DNA from: Acidobacteriota bacterium
Lineage (GTDB): Bacteria > Acidobacteriota > Terriglobia > Bryobacterales > Bryobacteraceae
Length of the DNA stretch: 64,000 nt
Direction of reading: 5' to 3'
Assembly (NCBI GenBank): GCA_018268935.1
Contig: JAFDVS010000065.1
Coordinates: 89,317 to 153,316, forward strand
The notes beneath the pieces were generated by a model. It was not told where the DNA came from, made no database searches, and saw only the letters and a list, made by a program, of their open reading frames with translations. Below, piece by piece: positions 18,650 through 25,962 of this stretch. Both the position numbers and the translations under genes were made by a program. Numbering within the stretch: the stretch's first letter is position 1; every line of letters starts with the position of its first letter.

Positions 18650-19243
18650 ATGGAGCGTCAGTTACAGGGTATGCCGGACAGTGCGTTGCTCGAAAAAGCG
18701 CGCCGCGGTTGTGCCGACTCGTTTTCCGCCCTGTATCGCAACCATAGCGCGCGCGTCTATCGCTTCGCCTTCGAAATGTGCGGCAATGCGCCGGCGGCCG
18801 AAGAGGTCACGCAAGAGGTGTTCCTCGCCCTCCTCGCCGACATGTCCCGCTTCGATCCCGCCCGCGGCAATCTGCTGGCCTATCTGCTCGGCGCCGCGCG
18901 CAATCTCACCTACCGCTGGCTCCGCCGCGAACAGCCCTTCCTGCCGCTCGAAATCGAGGATGACGCACCGGCCCCCGGCCAGGCTTCACCCCTCTGCCCT
19001 CTGGCCGAATTGACTCAAAAAGAAGCCCTCGATGGCCTTCGCCGCGCCATCGCTTCCCTCCCCCCGCCTTACCGCGAAGTGGTCGTCCTCTGCGACCTCG
19101 AAGAATTAGACTACGCCCAGGCCGCGCAAACCATCGGCTGCGCCATCGGCACCGTGCGCTCCCGCCTCCATCGCGCCCGGGCATTACTCACCGAAAAGTG
19201 GCATCAGGAGCAGCGCAATAGCTCCATGAGGTGTTCCGCATGA
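18650..19243 (+). CDS. ECF-type RNA polymerase sigma factor
   Basis: A 197-residue sigma-70-family protein without regions 1 and 3. Region 2 covers about residues 20-90 (FSALYRNHSARVYRFAFEMC, AAEEVTQEVFLALL) and region 4 about 130-185 (SLPPPYREVVVLCDLEELDY, IGTVRSRLHRARALL). It would direct polymerase to a stress or envelope regulon. Its stop overlaps the ATG of the next gene (ATGA), a zinc-finger anti-sigma factor, the standard pairing for ECF factors. Confidence 0.93.
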   Translation: MERQLQGMPDSALLEKARRGCADSFSALYRNHSARVYRFAFEMCGNAPAAEEVTQEVFLALLADMSRFDPARGNLLAYLLGAARNLTYRWLRREQPFLPLEIEDDAPAPGQASPLCPLAELTQKEALDGLRRAIASLPPPYREVVVLCDLEELDYAQAAQTIGCAIGTVRSRLHRARALLTEKWHQEQRNSSMRCSA

Positions 19244-19911
19244 CTTGTCAGGAATTCGCAACCATTCGCCGCGATTACGCCCACCAGCAGTGGCTCAGCG
19301 ACTCCGCTCGCCAGGATGCGAAGCAGCATCTGGCCGGCTGCTCCGCCTGCCGCGCCCATCTCGAAACCGAGCGTGCCCTCACCGCCGCGCTCGCCGAACT
19401 GTCGCGCCAGCAGGGCCAAATCGCGCCTCCGCCCGCCATCGAATCCGCCCTCATGGCAGCTTTCGAACAGCGCCATCAATCGCGCCGCGCCGCCAACTGG
19501 CGCAAAGCCGCCTGGGTCATCCCCATCGCCGCCGGCCTGCTCCTGTTCGCCGTGCTCCGCACCCGCGAGCCCGCACCGCGCATCGTTCGCAATGAAGACC
19601 CGCGCCCCGCCCCTGTCGTCATTGACCGTACGCCAGAGGAACCGGCCCCCGTGGCGCAAGCCCAACCCAAACTGCGCCGCGCCACCGCCGCCCCGCGCAA
19701 CACCGAATACGTCACCGAATTCGTCCCACTGCGCTACGGCAAGCCCCTCGAATCGGGCGAACCGGTGGTCATCGTCCGCATGGAATTACCCGGCGCGCAG
19801 TTACGCAAACTAGGATTACCCGTTGCCCCCGACACCGCCTCCGGCATCGTGAAAGCCGATGTCCTGCTCGGCGGCGACGGCTTAGCGAAGGCCATCCGCT
19901 TCGTTTACTAG
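19240..19911 (+). CDS. Membrane-anchored zinc-finger anti-sigma factor
   Basis: A 223-residue protein. The N-terminus carries the zinc-binding anti-sigma motif H-x3-C-x2-C (HLAGCSACRAH, about residues 31-41). One membrane segment follows (AAWVIPIAAGLLLFAVL, about residues 88-104), then a periplasmic Pro/Ala-rich region and a small C-terminal domain (EFVPLRYGKPLESGEPVVIV). It would hold the co-encoded sigma factor at the inner membrane until a signal arrives. ATG 19240 is chosen because it overlaps the sigma stop; an ATG three codons upstream is in frame. Confidence 0.88.
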   Translation: MTCQEFATIRRDYAHQQWLSDSARQDAKQHLAGCSACRAHLETERALTAALAELSRQQGQIAPPPAIESALMAAFEQRHQSRRAANWRKAAWVIPIAAGLLLFAVLRTREPAPRIVRNEDPRPAPVVIDRTPEEPAPVAQAQPKLRRATAAPRNTEYVTEFVPLRYGKPLESGEPVVIVRMELPGAQLRKLGLPVAPDTASGIVKADVLLGGDGLAKAIRFVY

Positions 19912-19914
19912 CCG

Positions 19915-19989
19915 CCGTTGTAGGGCAGGCGCCCTCGCCTGCGGCCGGCCCCCTGGCCGGCCTTTATCGAGCAACCGCGGCTACAACGG
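19915..19989. repeat. 75-base cloverleaf-like repeat element
   Basis: The element is bounded by perfect 9-base inverted repeats, CCGTTGTAG (19915-19923) and CTACAACGG (19981-19989). Inside are two perfect hairpins: GCAGGCG/CGCCTGC (19925-19942) and GGCCGGCC/GGCCGGCC (19943-19962), both with the loop CCCT. This looks like a REP/MITE-class structured repeat. It begins just past the anti-sigma stop. Confidence 0.7.
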
Positions 19990-20000
19990 ACCGCAATCGA

Positions 20001-20072
20001 TGTTACTGACCCGCTCGCCGTAAGGGATCGGAATTGTGTTACAGAGCCGCTTGCCGTAAGGGAGCGGAAAAC
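20001..20072 (+). repeat. Two tandem 36-base repeats, members of a dispersed family
   Basis: TGTTAC-GA-CCGCT-GCCGTAAGGGA-CGGAA occurs twice with a period of 36 bases (20001-20036 and 20037-20072), with a few mismatches. The core is shared with copies near 33064, 53151, 62817 and 62943. In the second copy CCGCT and AGCGG can pair. It lies between the anti-sigma gene and the secreted protein at 20092. Confidence 0.6.
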
Positions 20073-20091
20073 TAAAATAGGAGAACCAAGA

Positions 20092-21087
20092 ATGAATCGC
20101 AAAAAACTTCTGACCGCGGCTCTGCTCACCGCAACCGCAGCCGCCGCTCAAACCACCACCTCATCCTCCACCCGTGAGGTCCACATCGTCGGCCAGGCCA
20201 CTTCCGGCTCAGCACCCATGTTCGTCTTCGGGGAGGCCGGTAGCGCCGCTGGAGCCATGCACTTCATCGCCGCCGGCAACATGGACGGCAAGATCGTAAA
20301 AGGCTCGCCCTACTCCGCCGAAGCCACCAACGAAACCACCCGCACCCTCGCCGACGGCACCCGCATCGTCAATAAGCACACCACCCAGATGGCCCGCGAC
20401 AAGGAAGGCCGCACTCGCCGCGAAAACAACTTCGCCAACTCGGGCCCCTTCCAGAACAACTCCGGCGCCGCCCCCCGCATGGTCACCATCACTGACCCCG
20501 TGGCCAAGGAAGTCTACATCCTCAACTACACCGACAAAACCGCACGCAAAGTGAAAATGGGCGAACCCGCCATCTTCCGCACCGAAAAAGACGAAGGCAA
20601 TCGCAAAGAAATCATTGAAGAGAAAATCCAGGTCTCCGTCCGCTCCAAAGCCGAAGCCGGCGCGCAAGCCTCCCACGACGTCATGATCAACGCCATGCCC
20701 GCCATGCCCCTGCCCATGTCCAGCGGAGTCCGCGTTGCCTTCGACTCCAACAACATGAAGTCCGAGAAGCTCTCCCCCCAAACCATGGAAGGCCTACTCG
20801 TCGAAGGCACCCGCAACACCCACACCATCCCCGCCGGCACCATCGGAAATGACCGCGCCATCGTCAGCACCAACGAAAGCTGGTACTCCAACGACCTCAA
20901 CATGGTCATCTTCTCCAAGAGCAACGACCCCCAGATTGGCGAGACCATCTACCGCGTCCAGAACCTCCGCCGTTCCGAGCCCGATGCCTCGCTCTTCAAA
21001 ATTCCCGCCGACTTCAAAATCGTCGAGAATTCAGCCCCCGCAGTCTTCAAAATGCGCCGCGACCGCCCCGACCGCGACGAAATCTAA
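20092..21087 (+). CDS. Secreted protein of unknown function
   Basis: A 331-residue protein with a signal peptide (MNRKKLLTAALLTATAAAAQ) and good AGGAG ribosome-binding site 10 bases before the ATG. The body is beta-rich and polar, with segments such as GTRIVNKHTTQMARDKEGRT, MVTITDPVAKEVYILNYTDK and WYSNDLNMVIFSKSNDPQIG. Proteins of this kind are common next to ECF sigma/anti-sigma pairs in Acidobacteria (recalled, not checked). No catalytic motif is seen. It is separated from the anti-sigma gene by about 180 bases filled with repeats. Confidence 0.75.
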   Translation: MNRKKLLTAALLTATAAAAQTTTSSSTREVHIVGQATSGSAPMFVFGEAGSAAGAMHFIAAGNMDGKIVKGSPYSAEATNETTRTLADGTRIVNKHTTQMARDKEGRTRRENNFANSGPFQNNSGAAPRMVTITDPVAKEVYILNYTDKTARKVKMGEPAIFRTEKDEGNRKEIIEEKIQVSVRSKAEAGAQASHDVMINAMPAMPLPMSSGVRVAFDSNNMKSEKLSPQTMEGLLVEGTRNTHTIPAGTIGNDRAIVSTNESWYSNDLNMVIFSKSNDPQIGETIYRVQNLRRSEPDASLFKIPADFKIVENSAPAVFKMRRDRPDRDEI

Positions 21088-21097
21088 GCAAGACCGT

Positions 21098-21132
21098 CAG
21101 CGGTCAGCTTGAATAGTGTAAGCTGACCGCTG
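21098..21132 (+). promoter_or_regulatory. 13-base-pair perfect hairpin just before a start codon
   Basis: CAGCGGTCAGCTT (21098-21110), a 9-base loop, and AAGCTGACCGCTG (21120-21132) form a perfect stem. It sits between the stop at 21087 and the ATG at 21137, four bases from the latter. No T run follows, so it is not a standard terminator; it may block access to the start codon or end the upstream transcript by another mechanism. Confidence 0.6.
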
Positions 21133-21136
21133 AACC

Positions 21137-22951
21137 ATGAAATCCTGCCTTCTCTTCCTCGCCCTTCCCCTCCTCGCCGCCGACTACGACATCGCCGTCT
21201 ACGGCTCTACTCCCGCAGGCATCGCCAGTGCCGTCGTCGCCGCCCGCCAGGGCCATCGCGTCATCCTCCTCGAACCCACCAAACACTTCGGCGGACTCCT
21301 CACCGGCGGCCTCTCCAACACCGATTTCCGCACCCTCGAAGCCGTCACCGGCTTCTACCGCGAATACATGGACCGCGCCCACCAGCACTACATCCAAACC
21401 TACGGCCCCAACTCCATCCAAGCCGAAGAGTGCTTCTTCGGAGCCCACACCGAACCCCACGTCTCGGAAAAAATCCTCCGCCAGATGATCGCCGAGCAGA
21501 AGACACTCACCCTCGTCACCGAACACTATCTGCGAAACGTCCAGCGCAACGCCAGCGCCATCCAACAAGCCACCTTCCGCACCCCCGCCGGATCACTCAC
21601 CGTCAACGCCCGCCTCTGGATCGATGCCACCTACGAAGGCGATCTCGCCGCCGCAGCCAAAGTCCCCTACCGCATCGGACGCGAATCTACCCGCGAATAC
21701 GGAGAACGTTTTGCCGGTGTTTTGTTTTTTGACCAGGGCAAAATTCTCCCCGGCTCCACCGGCGAAGCCGACACCAACGAACAGTGCGCCAACTTCCGCA
21801 TCATCATGACCAACCGCCCGTCAAACCGCCTCCCCGTCCCCCGCCCGCCCGGCTACAACCGCGACGAATTCCTCAAGATCATCCCTCACCTCACCTCCGG
21901 CCGCGTCAAGACGGTCTACTCCACAGACCACTCCGGCATGATCCGCCTCACTCACATCCCCAACGACAAATCCGATATGAACGACATCAAACAGGCCGTC
22001 GTCCGCCTCTCGCTTCCCGGCGAAAACAACGGCTGGGCCGACGGCGATGAAGCCACCCGCAAACGCATCTACGATCGCCACGTCGCCCACAACATCGGCC
22101 TCATCCACTTCCTTCAAAACGACCCCGATGTCCCCGCCCACATCCGCGAAAAAGCCAACGAATGGGGCCTCGCCAAAGACGAATACGCCTGGAACAATCA
22201 CCTCCCGCCCGCCCTCTACGTCCGCGAAGGCCGCCGCATCTACGGCGACTACATCTTCACCGAACACGACACCATGCCCGCCTCGCGCAGCGTCCGCGCC
22301 ACCCTCAAACCCGACGCCATCGCCATGGGCGATTACTCCCTCAACTCCCACGGCCACCAACCCGCCGGCCCGCTCTATCCGACATTGTTCGAAGGCGACT
22401 TCGGCTTCTCCACCACGCCCTTCATGATCCCCTACGGAACCATCGTGCCCAAAGGCATTTCCAACCTCCTGGTCCCCGTCGCCGTCTCCGCCTCCCACGT
22501 CGGCTATTCCGCGCTTCGCCTGGAACCGACATGGACCGCGCTCGGCCACGCCGCCGGTCTCGCCGCCCACCTCGCCCTCAGCCGCAACAACGACACCCGA
22601 GCCATCTCCCTCCCCGCCCTCCAGCGCCTCCTGCATCAACAAAAGCAAGCGACCATCTACACCTCCGACATCCCCCGCGAATCCCCACTCTTCGTCCCCG
22701 TCCAATGGGCCGGCCTCCGAGGCCTGCTCTCCGACATCGTCGACTACAACACCGCCGTCATGGTCCCCCTCAAGCACCGCTACGGCACGCAGTATTCCTA
22801 CGCGCACTCGAATCACGCCGTCGAGCCCGCCGCGACACTCACGCCCCAACTGAAGGCCAAATGGATCAAGCGCCTCCCCTGCGCCGCAAAAGTCAACGCC
22901 GAAACCCGCGGCGCATTCTTCACCGCCGCCTACGCCGCCTGCGCCGAATGA
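21137..22951 (+). CDS. Exported FAD-dependent oxidoreductase
   Basis: A 604-residue protein with a signal peptide (MKSCLLFLALPLLAA). Directly after it comes a FAD-binding Rossmann segment (DYDIAVYGSTPAGIASAVVA) and the family tract HFGGLLTGGLSNTDF, typical of the FAD_oxidored group of secreted flavoproteins common in Acidobacteria, Planctomycetes and Bacteroidetes. The C-terminal part contains LVPVAVSASHVGYSALRLEP, which closes the FAD site. Substrate unknown; carbohydrate or polyol derivatives are plausible. A truncated copy of its 3' end lies 0.8 kb downstream. Confidence 0.85.
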   Translation: MKSCLLFLALPLLAADYDIAVYGSTPAGIASAVVAARQGHRVILLEPTKHFGGLLTGGLSNTDFRTLEAVTGFYREYMDRAHQHYIQTYGPNSIQAEECFFGAHTEPHVSEKILRQMIAEQKTLTLVTEHYLRNVQRNASAIQQATFRTPAGSLTVNARLWIDATYEGDLAAAAKVPYRIGRESTREYGERFAGVLFFDQGKILPGSTGEADTNEQCANFRIIMTNRPSNRLPVPRPPGYNRDEFLKIIPHLTSGRVKTVYSTDHSGMIRLTHIPNDKSDMNDIKQAVVRLSLPGENNGWADGDEATRKRIYDRHVAHNIGLIHFLQNDPDVPAHIREKANEWGLAKDEYAWNNHLPPALYVREGRRIYGDYIFTEHDTMPASRSVRATLKPDAIAMGDYSLNSHGHQPAGPLYPTLFEGDFGFSTTPFMIPYGTIVPKGISNLLVPVAVSASHVGYSALRLEPTWTALGHAAGLAAHLALSRNNDTRAISLPALQRLLHQQKQATIYTSDIPRESPLFVPVQWAGLRGLLSDIVDYNTAVMVPLKHRYGTQYSYAHSNHAVEPAATLTPQLKAKWIKRLPCAAKVNAETRGAFFTAAYAACAE

Positions 22952-23060
22952 CATCAATTTTTGGCTCTCTTGGGACCAATCGTGGTTCTTCTTTCGGATC
23001 GCAGGCTATTTGCGCTACCTCCCGCCGTTGGCGAAGCAATCTCGTAGGGGCCGGGCTCAA

Positions 23061-23438
23061 TCAGTCTGACTTGGCTTGCGCATCCTCACGCACGCGGACA
23101 CGGCCCGGCTCGACGATCCAAAGCCGTCCGCGAATGGGTTCGAAGGCAACGAAGCGCAGGAGGTCGGCGACGAGTGTCTCCAAAAGGCGCAGCGAAGGAT
23201 TCCTCGGCACGCGCAAGACGGCAATTCCCGGTGTATCGTGGGGCGGGAAACGCAAAATATCGGCGAAGTCCATGTCGAGGGTAAGCAGACATCGGTCCTC
23301 GCGGATGCAGTGCGCATACAAAGTCTCGTCGCTCGATCCGCCGATTTGCTCCTGCAGACCCGTTTCGGCGTCATAACCGGCGCCGAGAAACAGGTGAGCC
23401 GTGCGGGAGCCGAAGTTCTCGTCCAGTTTCCACTTCAT
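23061..23438 (-). CDS. DUF5615 PIN-like protein (putative toxin)
   Basis: A 125-residue protein with the DUF5615 signature: KWKLDENFG at the N-terminus, GAGYDAETGL, then CLLTLDMDFADI with conserved aspartates, followed by PGIAVLRVPRNPS. The family has a PIN-like nuclease fold and is found as the second gene in type II toxin-antitoxin pairs with DUF433 proteins. Its ATG (23438) overlaps the stop of the DUF433 gene by four bases. A C-terminal extension of about 20 charged residues is present. Toxicity is inference. Confidence 0.85.
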   Translation of the reverse strand: MKWKLDENFGSRTAHLFLGAGYDAETGLQEQIGGSSDETLYAHCIREDRCLLTLDMDFADILRFPPHDTPGIAVLRVPRNPSLRLLETLVADLLRFVAFEPIRGRLWIVEPGRVRVREDAQAKSD

Positions 23439-23677
23439 GCAGCACTGCTGCCGGGAAGATCCACGAATCGTTCGCGGCTCATCTCGGCGCCGTAGGCGAT
23501 GGCGGCGAGCAGGTCTTCGCGTATGAGTTGCGGATACTCGGCCAGGACTTCTTCCATCGACGAACCCGACGCAAGGAAGTCCAGGAGCAGAGACACCCAG
23601 ATTCGCGTGCCGCGGATGCAAGGCTTACCGCCGCAGATTTGGGGATTCACCGAGATGCGGTTCAAGAGATCGTTCAT
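23435..23677 (-). CDS. DUF433 antitoxin
   Basis: An 80-residue DUF433 protein. The signature ISVNPQICGGKPCIRGTRI is followed by VSLLLDFLASGSSMEEVLAE and YPQLIREDLLAAIAYGA, a helix-turn-helix-like fold that binds DNA and the partner toxin. ATG 23677 is preferred with GAGGAG 13 bases upstream; a longer in-frame start adds an unrelated leader. It is coupled to the DUF5615 gene through an ATGA overlap. The palindrome CGATATCG at 23708-23715 may be its operator. Confidence 0.85.
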   Translation of the reverse strand: MNDLLNRISVNPQICGGKPCIRGTRIWVSLLLDFLASGSSMEEVLAEYPQLIREDLLAAIAYGAEMSRERFVDLPGSSAA

Positions 23678-23744
23678 CGTGTCGAAAGCTCCTCGCTCAG
23701 ATTCCCACGATATCGCGGCCCTCACTCGCCCGCCAGGCGCGTGT

Positions 23745-23897
23745 CTCCTTCACCAACAGAAGCAAGCGACAATCTACACCTCCGACATCCCCCGCGAATC
23801 CCCACTCTTCGTCCCGGTCCAAAGGGCCGGCCTCCACGGCCTGCTCTCCGACATCGTCGACTACAACACCGCCGCTTACGCCGCCTGTCAAAACTAG
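23745..23897 (+). pseudogene. Truncated copy of the 3' end of the FAD oxidoreductase gene
   Basis: The stretch encodes LHQQKQATIYTSDIPRESPL, VPVQ, a near-identical AGLHGLLSDIVDYNTA and then YAAC before a stop. It copies about 22632-22756 of the oxidoreductase gene at high identity, then jumps to the last 20 or so bases before its end (22926-22945), so about 170 bases are deleted. No start codon or upstream part exists. The DUF433/DUF5615 module lies between the parent gene and this fragment. Confidence 0.85.
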
Positions 23898-23977
23898 CCA
23901 AAGATATTTGAAATTTTGATTCCATCGGCTTTCCGCCGATTGTTTGGTTGTCGAGACTGAACAAAACGGAGGAGCCG

Positions 23978-25168
23978 ATGGAATCGTTCACAAAGCTGTT
24001 TGGCAGCCTGCTGGTATTTGTATGCCACTGTTTCGATCGGATCGTGATCAACGGATATCTGGAGCATCTATCGAGGCCAGGGCAAGTCGTTCACTTCTTC
24101 CGGGAGGTTCTCGGGATTCGAGCAATCACGAAAGAGGCCCTGGGGAAGCGGACCGCCGAATACCGGCGGTGGGTAGAAGCGTTCGCGCGCAAGCAAGGCA
24201 TTCCCATGCAGTGGGCCGAAAAGAGAGTCCGGAAAGAGGACTTCGTCCTGCCGTATTTGAAGAAAATGGAAAAGCAGAATCGCTACGGCGTCTACTTCAT
24301 CTTCCAGAGCATGGAACAAGGCGCTACTTTCCGGTCCACCGCCCCCCGGTTTCCAGTCGAAGACCCGGACTACCGGATACTGGCGCAGCAGCGCAGCCGG
24401 TTCATGCACTACTATTTCTACATTCGGGATGAGCATCTCGGTCCGATGGTGATTCGCGTGGCGACATTCCTGCCTTTCCAGACCACCTACTATCTGAACG
24501 GCCATTCGTTCATCGAGGCCGAGTTGAAGCGGTGCAGGATCGCCCACCGTAAGGATGACAATGCCTTTCTGTCCGTTGCCGATCCAGCAGCTTTGCAGGC
24601 GGCGGCGGACCGACTGACAGCGGAGGTGATCCGTAAGTCACTGGACCGCTGGACGCTCATCGTCGGGCCGAAGTTCTCCAAGCGCGAACAGCATTCGATC
24701 AATGTCCGACGGGCCTACTATGTCCATCAGATCGAGTACTGCCGCAACTTCATCTTCAAGCGCAACTTTCCTATCCACAAACTGTTTGAGCGCAGTTGCG
24801 AATTGCTCCACGGCGGCACCCAGATCGCCGGCTGGTCCACGAGGCAGATTCACGAAGCCGTTCTGGCCACCTTCGAGCTGTCCAGCGACAAATACAGCCT
24901 CAATCAACTTCGCTACGATCTACGTAAGTTGAAAGCTCACGGTCTCCTCCAGCGTGACGGCAAGCGGTATGCCTACCGCCTCTCGGACAAGGGGGCTTCG
25001 GTCGCTTTGCTGTTTCTCTTCTTTCACAAACAACTCTGCGGACCCCTTGCCAACAGTCGCTTTCATCATCGCCCCAACGAAAAGCACCACCCCAACAGCA
25101 GAATCGAAGCGGCCTACCGCAAAGCCGATGCCGCCATACAGCAAGTCGTTGATCTTCTTGCCGCTTAG
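23978..25168 (+). CDS. Orphan protein with winged-helix-like C-terminus, possible mobile-element protein
   Basis: A 396-residue protein. ATG 23978 (MESFTKLFG) is chosen because GGAGG lies six bases upstream. The N-terminal domain has FDRIVINGYL, QVVHFFREVLGI, VRKEDFVLPYL and YYLNGHSFIEAELKR. The C-terminal part (about residues 300-365; WSTRQIHEAVLATFELS, LNQLRYDLRKLKAHGLLQRD) resembles a MarR-type winged helix. I recall multi-copy unannotated proteins of this kind in several phyla, behaving like transposable elements, but no transposase family is recognised and no terminal inverted repeats are visible. Codon use is clearly less C-biased than its neighbours, which suggests transfer. Confidence 0.7.
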   Translation: MESFTKLFGSLLVFVCHCFDRIVINGYLEHLSRPGQVVHFFREVLGIRAITKEALGKRTAEYRRWVEAFARKQGIPMQWAEKRVRKEDFVLPYLKKMEKQNRYGVYFIFQSMEQGATFRSTAPRFPVEDPDYRILAQQRSRFMHYYFYIRDEHLGPMVIRVATFLPFQTTYYLNGHSFIEAELKRCRIAHRKDDNAFLSVADPAALQAAADRLTAEVIRKSLDRWTLIVGPKFSKREQHSINVRRAYYVHQIEYCRNFIFKRNFPIHKLFERSCELLHGGTQIAGWSTRQIHEAVLATFELSSDKYSLNQLRYDLRKLKAHGLLQRDGKRYAYRLSDKGASVALLFLFFHKQLCGPLANSRFHHRPNEKHHPNSRIEAAYRKADAAIQQVVDLLAA

Positions 25169-25248
25169 AGAATGTGTGACTCGTTATGTTCAACAATGAA
25201 AGGGTAAGAATCTAATCCAATTCCCATCCCCCGCCGATCATCCATTCA

Positions 25249-25821
25249 GTGAAACAGGCGCTTCGCATCATCGCCCTTGTCCTCGCCTCCATCGCCACCA
25301 TCATCGGACTGCTTGTGGCAGGCATCGTCATGATTGCCTCCATGCCCTACCACTTCATCCGCAATCGCTTCCAATCCGAACCTCCGCCCAAACCCTTCGC
25401 CGATCAACTCGCAAAGCTCGCCGCATCCGCCACCCCGCCCCCGCACGTATTCACCTTCGACGCCGGTTGGATCGACGAACCCGCGTCATACGCCAGCCTG
25501 CTCTCCGACATCGCCGCCGTCGCCGATGACTCCATCGAAAACATCACCGTCCGCCAGACCGGCCCCGAAGGCAAAGAGATCGCCGTCCTCTCCTTCCACC
25601 ACGCAGGCCGCATACACACCTGGAAACTCAGTTGCGACTCCCAATACATCGACGAAAAATTCTTTGACCTCATCCCCACCCTCCACCTCGGCAAGCAAGG
25701 CAAGCAACTCTACTGGGTCGGCGAACCCGGCGAATGCGTCACCGGCCTCCCGCCCGAACTCGCCGAACGCCTCCGCACCCAATCCGGCATCCCCCTCTCA
25801 CCCTGGCAACCCACCGCCTGA
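25249..25821 (+). CDS. Membrane-anchored protein of unknown function
   Basis: A 190-residue protein starting with GTG at 25249. One N-terminal membrane segment (IIALVLASIATIIGLLVAGIVMIA, residues about 7-30) is followed by a soluble domain of about 150 residues (FTFDAGWIDEPASYASLLSD, IENITVRQTGPEGKEIAVLS, LYWVGEPGECVTGLP). No family recognised. The start lacks a strong Shine-Dalgarno sequence, so the exact N-terminus is uncertain. It is convergent with the TonB receptor at 25963-29370. Confidence 0.65.
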   Translation: MKQALRIIALVLASIATIIGLLVAGIVMIASMPYHFIRNRFQSEPPPKPFADQLAKLAASATPPPHVFTFDAGWIDEPASYASLLSDIAAVADDSIENITVRQTGPEGKEIAVLSFHHAGRIHTWKLSCDSQYIDEKFFDLIPTLHLGKQGKQLYWVGEPGECVTGLPPELAERLRTQSGIPLSPWQPTA

Positions 25822-25845
25822 ACGCAATCCCAAAACTCCTAAAAC

Positions 25846-25883
25846 ATCGGTGTACATCGGTGGGTATCGGTCCCGAATCGGTG
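25846..25883. repeat. Four helically phased ATCGGTG repeats
   Basis: ATCGGTG or ATCGGTC starts at 25846, 25856, 25866 and 25877, so the copies are 10, 10 and 11 bases apart, about one DNA turn each. They lie between two convergent genes, where neither coding constraint nor a promoter is expected. Confidence 0.6.
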
Positions 25884-25962
25884 CCCCCAAAAGAGTGCCG
25901 AACCCTGGGCCCCGGCTGTTTCGTCCGCCAGGGCCCCGTACAAGCACGTGTCTTCTGTCTTC

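Noticed and set aside
23898..25248. Classical insertion sequence with inverted ends around the orphan gene
   Set aside because: I compared both flanks by eye and found no matching terminal repeats or target duplication; only a small hairpin (TCGGC/GCCGA) lies near 23930.
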